The notes under the pieces are model-generated. The model saw nothing but the letters and a program-made list of their open reading frames with translations. It ran no database searches and had not been told where the DNA came from. 9,763 bases of DNA, taken from positions 1 through 9,763 of the forward strand of contig JAHFIF010000036.1 in NCBI GenBank assembly GCA_023246535.1, given 5' to 3'. Position 1 is the first letter of the stretch; each line of letters opens with the position of its first letter. The stretch is from a bacterium. GTDB lineage: Bacteria; Patescibacteriota; Patescibacteriia; CAIQCM01. Positions 1-5,565 of the stretch are shown here, one piece after another. The position numbers were made by a program, and so were the translations under genes.

Positions 1-210
1 ATGACCACCGGCGGCGCCGCTTGGGACAACGCCAAGAAGTACATTGAAGCCGGCAACTACGGCGGCAAGGGCTCGTTCGCCCATCAGGCGGCCGTCACCG
101 GCGACACCGTCGGCGATCCGTACAAGGACACCGCCGGCCCGGCGATCAACCCGATGATCAAGATCATCAACATCGTCGCCCTCCTCATCGTCGCCCTCTT
201 GGTCCGCTAG
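1..210 (+). CDS. hppA: Membrane-bound pyrophosphatase, C-terminal 69 residues (5' end outside window)
   Basis: This is the C-terminal end of an ion-pumping membrane pyrophosphatase, which couples PPi hydrolysis to H+ (or Na+) export across the cytoplasmic membrane. The tail carries the hallmark block GGAAWDNAKKYIE near residues 4-16, then GGKGS..H.AAVTGDTVGDP and KDTAGPAINPMIK. These acidic and lysine residues bind Mg-PPi in this family. A hydrophobic final helix ends at the TAG stop. The family is usually near 700 residues, so about nine tenths of the gene lies upstream. The ATG at position 1 is an internal methionine, not the start. The AGPAINP tail resembles proton-pumping members, but the residues that set ion and K+ dependence are not in view. 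An intrinsic terminator follows 8 bp after the stop. Confidence 0.95.
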   Translation: MTTGGAAWDNAKKYIEAGNYGGKGSFAHQAAVTGDTVGDPYKDTAGPAINPMIKIINIVALLIVALLVR

Positions 211-218
211 AAAATTTT

Positions 219-253
219 AAAAGATCCTCCGCCGCTGGCGGGGGATCTTTTTT
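219..253 (+). terminator. Intrinsic terminator of hppA
   Basis: A 15-bp stem (219-233 with 237-251, one T-G pair) has a 3-nt GCT loop and ends in a run of six T. It lies just after the hppA stop. Confidence 0.9.
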
Positions 254-261
254 GTTAAAAG

Positions 262-290
262 AAAAACGGCGCGATGTTGGCATCGGCCGT
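262..290 (-). terminator. Intrinsic terminator of the 305-517 minus-strand gene
   Basis: Read on minus, ACGGC-CGATG pairs with CATCG-GCCGT across a CCAA loop with one bulged C, followed by TTTTT. It sits 14 bp past the stop of the 70-aa gene and faces the hppA terminator, so the two converging units are insulated from each other. Confidence 0.8.
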
Positions 291-304
291 GTCGGACGTA
301 GCGA

Positions 305-517
305 CTAGCGAACGGTCGCTTTGGGGTCGAGCGCTTCGATGGCGCTGCTTTCCATTTCGAGATGGTCGACCGTCGGCGTTGGCACGCCGCCGAGATTCGG
401 ATAGCCACCTTTGGGCAACCCTTCGCGGGCGACGCGCTCGGAAAGATACCCTTCGATCATGCACGCGTCCGGCTGGTCGTTCAGCGGTCCCGGCTTCTTT
501 GGAAAATTATCCTGCAT
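305..517 (-). CDS. Unknown 70-aa protein
   Basis: I do not recognise this protein. The frame is open further upstream to 598, but the ATG at 517 is chosen because it has a near-ideal SD site, AAGGAGGAG, ending 3 nt before it. From that start the product is 70 residues. It is rich in Pro and Gly in its first two thirds (MQDNFPKKPGP, LPKGGYPNLGGVPTP) and acidic toward the end. It has no signal peptide or membrane segment and is probably cytoplasmic and poorly structured. It is transcribed divergently from the 709-1149 gene and followed by its own terminator. A weak promoter candidate (TGTACA, 17 bp, TAGAGT at 581-553 on minus) is possible. SD plus terminator make a real gene likely; the function is unknown. 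Confidence 0.7.
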   Translation of the reverse strand: MQDNFPKKPGPLNDQPDACMIEGYLSERVAREGLPKGGYPNLGGVPTPTVDHLEMESSAIEALDPKATVR

Positions 518-520
518 TTT

Positions 521-529
521 CTCCTCCTT
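521..529 (-). promoter_or_regulatory. SD site deciding the start of the 305-517 gene
   Basis: AAGGAGGAG on minus, 3 nt from the ATG at 517. It rules out the upstream in-frame start at 598. Confidence 0.8.
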
Positions 530-591
530 GGCGAAAGGGCTTTTGTAAGCCGACTCTATCAACACCCGCGCCAAATGTACAGGATCGCCGC

Positions 592-622
592 TTGACATTT
601 TCCGGACAGCGGCGCATATATT
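592..622 (+). promoter_or_regulatory. Promoter of the 709-1149 gene
   Basis: A perfect -35 box, TTGACA, lies at 592-597. The likely -10 is TATATT at 617-622 with a 19-bp spacer; CATATA at 615-620 with 17 bp is the poorer alternative. The -10 sequence TATATT recurs at three other promoters in this window. Transcription should begin near 629, at the foot of the first leader hairpin. Confidence 0.6.
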
Positions 623-626
623 TAGC

Positions 627-697
627 TGTTGCTCGGATGTTCCGACAACAGGCCGCTCCTACAGGAGCGACCGAATCCCGATCGCTTCTACAGAAGC
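627..697 (+). promoter_or_regulatory. Array of three hairpins filling the 5' UTR of the 709-1149 gene
   Basis: Three stem-loops follow each other. Hairpin 1 is TGTTG-TCGGA with TCCGA-CAACA (627-650, one bulged C). Hairpin 2 is CGCTCC-TACA-GGAGCG (654-669). Hairpin 3 is GCTTC-TACA-GAAGC (684-697). The last two share the loop TACA and differ by a compensating C-G to T-A change in the stem. Hairpin 3 directly abuts the SD site. The role is not known: it could be transcript stabilisation, translational control or a protein-binding array. Confidence 0.6.
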
Positions 698-704
698 AGG
701 AGGT
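698..704 (+). promoter_or_regulatory. SD site deciding the start at 709
   Basis: AGGAGGT, 4 nt before the ATG at 709. It shows that the long in-frame extension back to 274, which runs through the promoter and leader hairpins, is not translated. Confidence 0.85.
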
Positions 705-708
705 CGCA

Positions 709-1149
709 ATGCGAAGCAACGAAAGCCGGCACACCAGCACCGATGTCGAACTGATCCGCATCCTCGGATTCATTCTCAGGGAAAAGATCCAGCTCGAGAT
801 CACCATCCCCGAATGTTGGACGTTTCGATTTCTTGCGCCCAACCAAACGCGCGACGAAATTTTTTTCGCCCTGGGTACGGGCCACTGCATGTCGCCAAAA
901 GCCCCGTGGCAGACGCACGACATGATGCAGCAGCTGGAACTGTGGACCAGCATTACCCGCTCGGCGAAGACCGGCCTGTGGACCGCAAAGATCTGGATCA
1001 AGTATCCGGACAACTTCATCGACCGGTATATGTATATCTGCAGCAGCGACCTTGCCCGTTGCCGACGATTGTTCAATCCGTCATGGCTGGACATGGACGC
1101 CGAACCGCCGACCGCGATTGATTTTGAAAAGAAGGACAGAAAGGATTAG
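709..1149 (+). CDS. Unknown 146-aa soluble protein
   Basis: I do not recognise this protein. It has no signal peptide or membrane segment and is probably a cytoplasmic alpha/beta protein. It has an unusual number of Trp and Cys residues for its size (Trp in ECWTFRF, APWQTH, LELWTS, GLWTAKIWIKY and PSWLD; Cys in PECW, GHCM, ICSSD, ARCR). The tail (DFEKKDRKD) is charged. The start at 709 is fixed by AGGAGGT. The gene is a single unit with its own promoter, a structured leader and a strong terminator 22 bp after the stop. The Cys and His residues could bind a metal, but they do not form a familiar zinc motif, so I assign no function. Confidence 0.8.
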   Translation: MRSNESRHTSTDVELIRILGFILREKIQLEITIPECWTFRFLAPNQTRDEIFFALGTGHCMSPKAPWQTHDMMQQLELWTSITRSAKTGLWTAKIWIKYPDNFIDRYMYICSSDLARCRRLFNPSWLDMDAEPPTAIDFEKKDRKD

Positions 1150-1171
1150 TCCGCGGGCGCGATAGCCGCTT

Positions 1172-1204
1172 CGGGGCGCACGACGGTGCCGCCCCGTTTT
1201 TTTT
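1172..1204 (+). terminator. Intrinsic terminator of the 709-1149 gene
   Basis: CGGGGCG pairs with CGCCCCG, with an inner CAC/GTG pair around GACG (one bulged C), then eight T. Confidence 0.9.
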
Positions 1205-1214
1205 AAACGGCTGT

Positions 1215-1243
1215 TTGACCGCCCGGGGCGTTTGGATTATATT
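1215..1243 (+). promoter_or_regulatory. Promoter of the leader-ridA-ilvA unit
   Basis: TTGACC (1215-1220), 17-bp spacer, TATATT (1238-1243). With a usual 6-7 nt gap to the start point, transcription begins at about 1249-1250, which is the A of the leader ORF's ATG. The leader mRNA would therefore be leaderless. Confidence 0.8.
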
Positions 1244-1249
1244 CGAGAT

Positions 1250-1327
1250 ATGCAATCGCTCAGCCGCCGCAACATGATTATTAGCATGATTACCTCCTCG
1301 GCCGGGGCTATTTTGCGCATTGCTTAG
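1250..1327 (+). CDS. Putative isoleucine leader peptide, 25 aa, leaderless
   Basis: A 25-codon ORF runs from the ATG at 1250 to the TAG at 1325. Its product contains five Ile residues, all ATT codons, at residues 10, 11, 14, 21 and 24, plus two Leu and one Thr. The part most relevant to stalling is NMIISMITSS. The gene downstream makes the first intermediate of isoleucine synthesis, so the enrichment matches the end product. It has no SD site and probably starts at the 5' end of the RNA, as is known for some amino-acid leader peptides in Actinobacteria. In the classical model, starvation stalls the ribosome at the Ile codons and prevents the terminator at 1351-1372. Expression is not proven, and an ORF this short could arise by chance. 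The combination with promoter, terminator and target gene is what makes it convincing. Confidence 0.65.
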   Translation: MQSLSRRNMIISMITSSAGAILRIA

Positions 1328-1359
1328 AACAAAAATGTCAGCAAGCAAACAAAGCCCCG
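1303..1359 (+). promoter_or_regulatory. Possible antiterminator pairing in the ilv leader
   Basis: CGGGGCT at 1303-1309, inside the leader ORF just after the first three Ile codons, is complementary to AGCCCCG at 1353-1359, which is the left arm of the terminator. GGGGCT occurs again at 1363-1368 as the terminator's right arm, so the same AGCCCC can pair with either copy but not both. A ribosome held at Ile 10 or 11 would leave 1303-1309 free; one at the stop codon would partly cover it. The antiterminator is only 7 bp across a 43-nt gap, so its stability is uncertain. A second small pairing, TTGCTT (1320-1325) with AAGCAA (1343-1348), may hold the intervening RNA. Confidence 0.45.
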
Positions 1360-1372
1360 TCAGGGGCTTTTT
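1351..1372 (+). terminator. Intrinsic terminator between the leader ORF and ridA (attenuator)
   Basis: AAAGCCCC pairs with GGGGCTTT (8 bp) around GTCA, ending in five T. It lies 24-45 nt after the leader stop and ends 20 bp before the ridA ATG. No second promoter is evident after it, so ridA and ilvA probably depend on readthrough. Confidence 0.85.
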
Positions 1373-1392
1373 CATTACTTATCATTATTCAT

Positions 1393-1773
1393 ATGAAGCA
1401 GCGCGAACTCATTACCAGGAACGCGCCGGCGCCGCTCGGGCCTTACAGCCAGGCGGTCGGCGCGAACGGCTTTATCTTCGTCTCCGGCCAAATCGGGATC
1501 GATCCGATTACCGGGGCGATGCCGGATGATATAGCCTCGCAAACGCATCAAGCGATAAAAAACGTAGCGGCAATCTTGGAAAGCGCCGGCACCAGCCTGA
1601 ACAAGGTCGTCCGCGCCGACGTTTTTGTCACTGACATGAACAACTTTGCTGCGGTCAATAAAATTTACGCGGAATATTTCTCCAACGACCCCAAGCCGGC
1701 GCGGCAAGTCTGCGGCGCGGCCGCCCTGCCGAAGAATGCGCGCCTGGAAATCTCTTGCATCGCTTTAACTTGA
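1393..1773 (+). CDS. ridA: RidA (Rid/YjgF/UK114 family) enamine/imine deaminase
   Basis: At 126 residues this is full length for the family. RidA hydrolyses reactive 2-aminoacrylate and 2-aminocrotonate, the enamine/imine intermediates released by PLP enzymes such as threonine dehydratase, and so protects the cell and speeds 2-oxoacid formation. Visible family features are NAPAPLGPYSQAV (about 10-22, with Tyr17), FVSGQIGIDP.TG (29-41), the helix QTHQAIKNVAAILE, FVTDM.NF..VN, and the substrate-binding Arg104 in PARQVC with Cys107. Glu119 (RLEI) matches the glutamate that positions water. The strand after Arg104 reads CGAAALP where most members have a VEVA-like sequence, a modest divergence. 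It has no SD site; the ATG at 1393 gives the standard N-terminus. It is followed 11 bp later by ilvA, its classical partner, and is controlled by the upstream attenuator if that works. Confidence 0.93.
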   Translation: MKQRELITRNAPAPLGPYSQAVGANGFIFVSGQIGIDPITGAMPDDIASQTHQAIKNVAAILESAGTSLNKVVRADVFVTDMNNFAAVNKIYAEYFSNDPKPARQVCGAAALPKNARLEISCIALT

Positions 1774-1784
1774 AACGCACATAT

Positions 1785-3032
1785 ATGAAATACCCATTAT
1801 CCGTCGGATCGATCGACGAGGCCAGCCGCCGCCTCGTCGGCGTCGTCGCCAAAACGCCGCTGCAGTTTTCGCCGCGGCTCTCGAACGAAACCGGGGCGCG
1901 CGTTTATCTGAAACGCGAAGACCTGCAAGAAGTTCGCTCGTATAAGATCCGCGGCGCCTATAATTTGATCGCTTCGCTCACGGCGGCGGAGCGCGAGCGC
2001 GGCGTGGTTTGCGCCTCGGCCGGCAATCACGCGCAGGGCGTCGCGTTGAGCTGCTCACGCCTGCGCATCAACGGGACGATCTTCATGCCGACGAACACGC
2101 CGCGGCAAAAGATCGACCGTGTCCGCCACTTCGGCGGCCGCCATGCCGAGCTCCGCATCGTCGGAAATAATTTTGACGAGAGCAGCGCCCTGGCCCAAGC
2201 CTTCGCCAAAAAATCCGGCGCCGTCTTCGTTCATCCGTTCGACGACGAGCGCGTCATGAGCGGACAAGGGACGGTCGGCAAAGAGATCGTTCACGAGCTT
2301 GGCGGAAAGCTCGACGTTGTCGTTTGCCCGGTCGGCGGCGGCGGTCTCATCGCCGGCATCGGAACCTATTGCAAAACAGCTTCAAGCGGCCTGCGGCTCG
2401 TCGGCGTTGAGGCCGAAGGCGCGGCGGGCATGGCGGCCTCGCTCGCGGCCGGACGGGTCGTGACGCTTGGCGCGCTGGATAAATTCGTCGACGGCGCGGC
2501 CGTTCGCACCGTCGGCCAGAAGACCTTTGCCGCGGCTAAAAAATTCGTTGACGCCATCGCGATCGTCCCGCCCGGCGCGGTCTGTTCAACAATGATCGAC
2601 CTGTATCAGAACGAAGGGATCGTCGCCGAACCGGCCGGCGCGCTGGCCGTCACTGCACTGCCGCAGCTTAAGAACCTCCGCGGTAAAACCGTCGTTTGCA
2701 TCCTTTCGGGCGGCAACAACGACATCATGCGCTATCCGGAAATAATGGAGCGCAGCCTGACCTACAAAGGACTGAAACATTATTACCTGATCGAGTTCGC
2801 GCAAAAACCGGGCCAGCTCAAATTACTCATCAACCGGGCGCTCGGGCCAGACGACGACATTGTGCGTTTTGAATATCTGAAAAAAAATTCCAAGGAGACC
2901 GGTCCGGCGCTCTTGGGGATCGAGTCGGCAAAAAAAGAAAACGCCGCGGCGCTCGCCGGGCGGCTGCGCCGGCACCGGATCGTCTTTCGCGAAGTCTGTC
3001 CCGACGATCCGCTCATCGGCTTCATGCTGTAA
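1785..3032 (+). CDS. ilvA: Threonine dehydratase (deaminase), biosynthetic type with one ACT-like domain
   Basis: This PLP enzyme converts L-threonine to 2-oxobutanoate and ammonia, the committed step to isoleucine. The start at 1785 gives 415 residues, close to the short Bacillus-type form (about 420) and shorter than the two-domain E. coli enzyme (514). An in-frame ATG at 1755 overlaps ridA and adds ten residues unlike the family, so it is less likely. Fold-type II landmarks are in order: the PLP lysine in SYKIRGAYN (Lys54), SAGNHAQG (about 78-85), the phosphate-binding GGGG (about 183-186), EPAGA, and CILSGGNND near 304-312. After about residue 325 comes an ACT-like regulatory region (HYYLIEFAQKPGQL onward), expected to bind isoleucine or valine. 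That region argues against a purely catabolic enzyme. No SD site is visible. A convergent terminator lies beyond the stop. No other ilv genes are in the window. Confidence 0.94.
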   Translation: MKYPLSVGSIDEASRRLVGVVAKTPLQFSPRLSNETGARVYLKREDLQEVRSYKIRGAYNLIASLTAAERERGVVCASAGNHAQGVALSCSRLRINGTIFMPTNTPRQKIDRVRHFGGRHAELRIVGNNFDESSALAQAFAKKSGAVFVHPFDDERVMSGQGTVGKEIVHELGGKLDVVVCPVGGGGLIAGIGTYCKTASSGLRLVGVEAEGAAGMAASLAAGRVVTLGALDKFVDGAAVRTVGQKTFAAAKKFVDAIAIVPPGAVCSTMIDLYQNEGIVAEPAGALAVTALPQLKNLRGKTVVCILSGGNNDIMRYPEIMERSLTYKGLKHYYLIEFAQKPGQLKLLINRALGPDDDIVRFEYLKKNSKETGPALLGIESAKKENAAALAGRLRRHRIVFREVCPDDPLIGFML

Positions 3033-3058
3033 TGGAACGGCACCATGCGGGCGGCAAT

Positions 3059-3089
3059 AAAAAAACGGCCGGGGCGAACCCAGCCGTTT
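3059..3089 (-). terminator. Intrinsic terminator of the 4154-3107 minus unit, possibly shared with ilvA
   Basis: On minus, AAACGGC pairs with GCCGTTT, with an inner GGG/CCC around a TTCG tetraloop, followed by seven T. Read on plus the same hairpin ends in only three T. It may give weak termination of ilvA, for which no other terminator is seen. Confidence 0.8.
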
Positions 3090-3106
3090 CGACGATGACA
3101 TGTTCC

Positions 3107-3652
3107 CTATTCGGTTTTCGGCAGGCGCAAGGCCGCCCAGCCGGCGATCGTGTCGACCAAGCCGGTGGCCGTTTCGACCGCGACCGGTTTGGCGATGATC
3201 GCGCGCGTCTGCGGTTCAATGCCCAAGCGCCCGAGGAGCGCCATAATGTCCTCGGAGCGGCCGATGCCCGCGTTGCAATAGAAGGTCCATTGCTTGGTCA
3301 GCGTGGCGTAGGCGACCGCAACTTTGCTCACCCCGACCAACGATCCCGTCTTCTCCGAAATGACCAGTTCGGCGGTAAAACCGCTGGCCGGACGGTTGCT
3401 CTCGATCAGTTGCGAACGGCAGATCAGGACCAGTTTGGCGCCCAAGACAAGATGCGCGGCGCGCTCGAAACTGTCGGCGTTGTCGATGACGAATTCGATG
3501 GCCGGCATGTGGCGGCCGTTTTTCCGACAGGCCTTTTCGCAGGCGCCCCAAATGCGCGCCAGGATTTTTTGCGCCTCAATGATCTGATGATCGTTGTATT
3601 GCGCAATGCGGTCTTCCGGTTCGTGGCGATGGCGTTTAGCGCGATGCGGCAT
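3107..3652 (-). CDS. Unknown 181-aa protein, paralogue of its upstream neighbour
   Basis: I do not recognise the family. The ATG at 3652 has the SD site GGGAG 6 nt upstream and overlaps the end of the preceding gene by 17 bp, so translation is probably coupled. The N-terminus is rich in basic residues and His (MPHRAKRHRH). There is no signal peptide or membrane helix. The central part matches the neighbouring protein: LVLGAKLVLICRSQL (68-82), AELVISEKTGSLVGVSK (94-110), an IG.S block (130-133), and TIAGW (168-172), in the same order and at similar spacing. The alternating hydrophobic pattern around the EKTGS segment suggests beta strands. It is the second gene of a two-gene unit ending in a strong terminator. 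The two proteins could form a heteromer; that is inference. Confidence 0.8.
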   Translation of the reverse strand: MPHRAKRHRHEPEDRIAQYNDHQIIEAQKILARIWGACEKACRKNGRHMPAIEFVIDNADSFERAAHLVLGAKLVLICRSQLIESNRPASGFTAELVISEKTGSLVGVSKVAVAYATLTKQWTFYCNAGIGRSEDIMALLGRLGIEPQTRAIIAKPVAVETATGLVDTIAGWAALRLPKTE

Positions 3653-4154
3653 TTTGTCTCCCTGAACATGTTGATAGCAACCACGAAGCGATGGTGCGGC
3701 ATTTGGCCGCGGCCGCCTCGTGCGTGAGCAGACAATTGGTTGGACGGATTTGATCGATCGCCATCGAAGCGCACAGCGCCTCCAAGGCTGACGACAGGCC
3801 GTGCCCGATCCTGGACGAAAAGCCGCACGTGTTGGCGGCGCGGGCCGCCGGCTGCGGCATGATGATCAGGATCTCGCTGCGGCCGTCCATTGAGCCGGTG
3901 CGTTCGTCGATCTTGATCTCCGCGTGCCGCTTCGACTTCCCGACGCCCTGTTTCTCGAGTGCCGAAGAGCACACCACGCTCAAGCCCGACCCCAGATCGA
4001 GACCGGACGAGAGCCTGAGAACCGAGGTTGATTGTTGCGCGCGCCGTTCGGTCCGCGGCATCGACAAAGGAATGCCCAACGCCTCGAACTGGCGAAGTCC
4101 GTTTAAGACCTCGTCAATTTCGGCCTGGGAAAATAGCGCTTCCGGTTCACCCAT
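3636..4154 (-). CDS. Unknown 172-aa protein, first gene of a paralogous pair
   Basis: I do not recognise the family. The ATG at 4154 has AAGGAG 6 nt upstream and a promoter with a perfect -10 just behind it. The start reads MGEPEALFSQAEIDEVLNGL, a likely amphipathic helix. A polar linker of about 15 residues (32-46) leads to a core shared with the downstream protein: LDLGSGLSVVCSSAL (52-66), AEIKIDERTGSMDGRSE (78-94), RIGHGLS (115-121) and TIASW (154-158). It has six cysteines in 172 residues, scattered rather than in a metal motif. No signal peptide or clear membrane helix is visible. A long open frame on the opposite strand is a shadow of this gene. Confidence 0.8.
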   Translation of the reverse strand: MGEPEALFSQAEIDEVLNGLRQFEALGIPLSMPRTERRAQQSTSVLRLSSGLDLGSGLSVVCSSALEKQGVGKSKRHAEIKIDERTGSMDGRSEILIIMPQPAARAANTCGFSSRIGHGLSSALEALCASMAIDQIRPTNCLLTHEAAAAKCRTIASWLLSTCSGRQNAASR

Positions 4155-4180
4155 GATTGACTCCTTTTTGTTTCGTTATG

Positions 4181-4208
4181 ATTATAAAGGAACGGTTTAC
4201 CCTATCAC
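4181..4208 (-). promoter_or_regulatory. Promoter of the 4154-3107 unit
   Basis: On minus: GTGATA (-35, 4 of 6 matches), 16-bp spacer, TATAAT (-10, perfect). The expected start is near 4174, giving a short 5' UTR of about 20 nt that holds the SD site. Confidence 0.65.
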
Positions 4209-4217
4209 CGTTTTCCC

Positions 4218-4231
4218 GTCCTGTCCAGGAC
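4218..4231. repeat. Small palindrome between two minus-strand genes
   Basis: GTCCTG-TC-CAGGAC, just after the stop of the 5408-4236 gene and 10 bp upstream of the -35 of the next unit. No T-run follows on minus, so it is not a classical terminator. It could be an operator or an RNA 3'-end hairpin. Confidence 0.4.
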
Positions 4232-4235
4232 CGTC

Positions 4236-5408
4236 TTACGAATAACAATACGCGACAAAAAGCGCGATATTCAAGGCGGCGCTCGCGGCAATCAGCCCCC
4301 TGTTCCACAGTTTGAGGCCGCCTTGTTTTTTAACGCATTCCAAAAGAACCAAAAACCAGAACGGCAGCAGCTCGACCAAATAACGCGGCCCGAACTGGAC
4401 AAAGCCGGTTGTAAAATACGCCAAGCACACGGCGAGCGACGGCACGGTCACGGCGACCGCCGGCCAAAAATATTTCAGCCGGCGGCCGCGAACGGCGAGC
4501 AAAAAGATCGGGGAAAGAATAAAAAAACTTAAACCTTCTTGGCTCACCCAAGGACGACCGCGCCACTCGGGCAATTTTAAAAAATAATAATAAAAATTTC
4601 GTCCAACGTTTCGCAATCCGAACACGCCCTGCGCCAAACTGTCCTTGATTGCGCCGGGGTATAAAAAGTGGCGGCTGTAGCCGGTATCAAACGCGCTGCC
4701 GAAACGCGCCGCGTTGTACCACAACAGCAACAGGAGAAACCCGACGTAGGGCGCGCCCATTTTGGCGAAACGTGATAATTGCTCGCGCCAAGGCCGGCGC
4801 TCAAAACATTCGGCGGCGATGAAAAAAATGATGCCCAAGCCGGCCGTGTAGCGGGTCACGAGCGCCGCGCCGCACAGCGCGCCGACGATGAGGGGCGACT
4901 TTTTTTGAATCTGGGCATATCCGGCCAGCAAGAAGAAAAGCGCCGCCAGCATGTTCCCGATCTGCCACGGCGTATTCAAGAGCGCGCAACCGATCGCGAC
5001 GGAGCTGAAAACAAAAGCAAATGCCAGCCATGTCGCATCCGATTTCGTCAGCGAAAAGCGCCGCGCCGTAAAATAACAGGCGAGCGCCGCGCTCAACACC
5101 ACCACTGCCTGAAAGACCGGCTCGACCAACAACGACGTGCCGAAAACCGCAACGAGTGGTATGAGCAGCACGGCCGGCAGCGGTCCGAGCGGAAAAAAAT
5201 ACCGGCCGCCGATCACGACCAGGTCCGAGACAAGACCGTTGGCGAGGTCCTGGCGCGGAATATCCAGGCGGCCGCGCAAAAAACCGTCTGCCAACCACGC
5301 ATAATGCTGGTAAAGCGCCGGCCGGAACAGGTGCGCGCTGACCAGAACGAGCGTTAACGCCGTAAAAGCCGCGAGCGGCCAATTAACCTTTTTTACCGCG
5401 TCAACCAT
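4236..5408 (-). CDS. Polytopic membrane protein, GT-C / PMT-type glycosyltransferase-like
   Basis: A 390-residue integral membrane protein with roughly nine to eleven hydrophobic helices and basic loops (ECFERRPWREQLSR, AVRGRRLKY, ECVKKQGGLKLWNR). After the first helix comes HYAWLADGFLRGRLDIP (about 35-51). This Asp-containing first-loop block is seen in lipid-linked-sugar glycosyltransferases of the GT-C/PMT superfamily and in many family-39-like membrane proteins. The first extracytoplasmic acidic residue is catalytic in that superfamily. A second conserved-looking region is PEWRGRPWVSQEGLSFF. I infer transfer of sugar from a polyprenyl carrier to an external acceptor, but donor and acceptor cannot be read. 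There is no SD site at the ATG at 5408. A TATCAT box ends about 8 nt before it, so the mRNA may be leaderless, though the -35 is poor. It is divergent from tig. Confidence 0.75.
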   Translation of the reverse strand: MVDAVKKVNWPLAAFTALTLVLVSAHLFRPALYQHYAWLADGFLRGRLDIPRQDLANGLVSDLVVIGGRYFFPLGPLPAVLLIPLVAVFGTSLLVEPVFQAVVVLSAALACYFTARRFSLTKSDATWLAFAFVFSSVAIGCALLNTPWQIGNMLAALFFLLAGYAQIQKKSPLIVGALCGAALVTRYTAGLGIIFFIAAECFERRPWREQLSRFAKMGAPYVGFLLLLLWYNAARFGSAFDTGYSRHFLYPGAIKDSLAQGVFGLRNVGRNFYYYFLKLPEWRGRPWVSQEGLSFFILSPIFLLAVRGRRLKYFWPAVAVTVPSLAVCLAYFTTGFVQFGPRYLVELLPFWFLVLLECVKKQGGLKLWNRGLIAASAALNIALFVAYCYS

Positions 5409-5460
5409 ACGCCCATATGATACGCGAAAGAGCGGCGGGGCGACAGCGTTTGGGGCGGGG

Positions 5461-5489
5461 TTGACCCGTTTATTATTTTACGATATATT
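5461..5489 (+). promoter_or_regulatory. Promoter of the tig unit
   Basis: TTGACC (5461-5466), 17-bp spacer, TATATT (5484-5489), identical in boxes and spacing to the ilv-leader promoter. The start is expected near 5496, giving a 5' UTR of about 130 nt before tig. Confidence 0.8.
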
Positions 5490-5499
5490 TTACCGACCT

Positions 5500-5565
5500 A
5501 TGCCGGGCGGCAAGCTTTTGCGCGTTTCGTCGAAGAAACGCCAAAACTATTTGCCCGAGCCATAA
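5500..5565 (+). CDS. Candidate 21-aa upstream ORF in the tig leader
   Basis: The first ATG in the predicted tig transcript, 3-4 nt from its 5' end, opens a 21-codon frame ending in TAA at 5563-5565. The product is basic (MPGGKLLRVSSKKRQNYLPEP). No amino acid stands out. A 7-bp hairpin, GCGTTTC/GAAACGC (5522-5541), lies inside it and has no T-run. It may be a leaderless uORF that affects tig translation, or chance. Confidence 0.25.
   Translation: MPGGKLLRVSSKKRQNYLPEP

Noticed and set aside
274..708. Long in-frame N-terminal extension of the 709 gene
   Set aside because: It would run through a promoter, three hairpins and the gene on the opposite strand; the SD site at 698-704 fixes the start at 709.
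1292..1298. ACCTCCT inside the ilv leader, matching the 16S anti-SD
   Set aside because: The match is short and explained by Thr-Ser codons; nothing else supports an SD-mimic role.
1205..1392. T-box riboswitch upstream of ridA-ilvA
   Set aside because: No T-box consensus bulge or specifier-loop architecture is recognisable; a translated leader explains the region better.
1771..1773. Possible TGA recoding (Gly), as in some Patescibacteria lineages
   Set aside because: TGA ends ridA exactly where the family ends, with ilvA starting just after, so TGA acts as a stop.
3032..3727. 231-codon open frame on plus
   Set aside because: It is antisense to the overlapping minus pair, which has SD sites, a promoter and a terminator; this frame has a low-complexity Arg/Asp/Gly-rich composition and no signals.
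4779..5382. Roughly 190-codon frames on both strands inside the membrane protein gene
   Set aside because: Arg-rich shadows of the GT-C-like gene, which has a coherent membrane-helix pattern.
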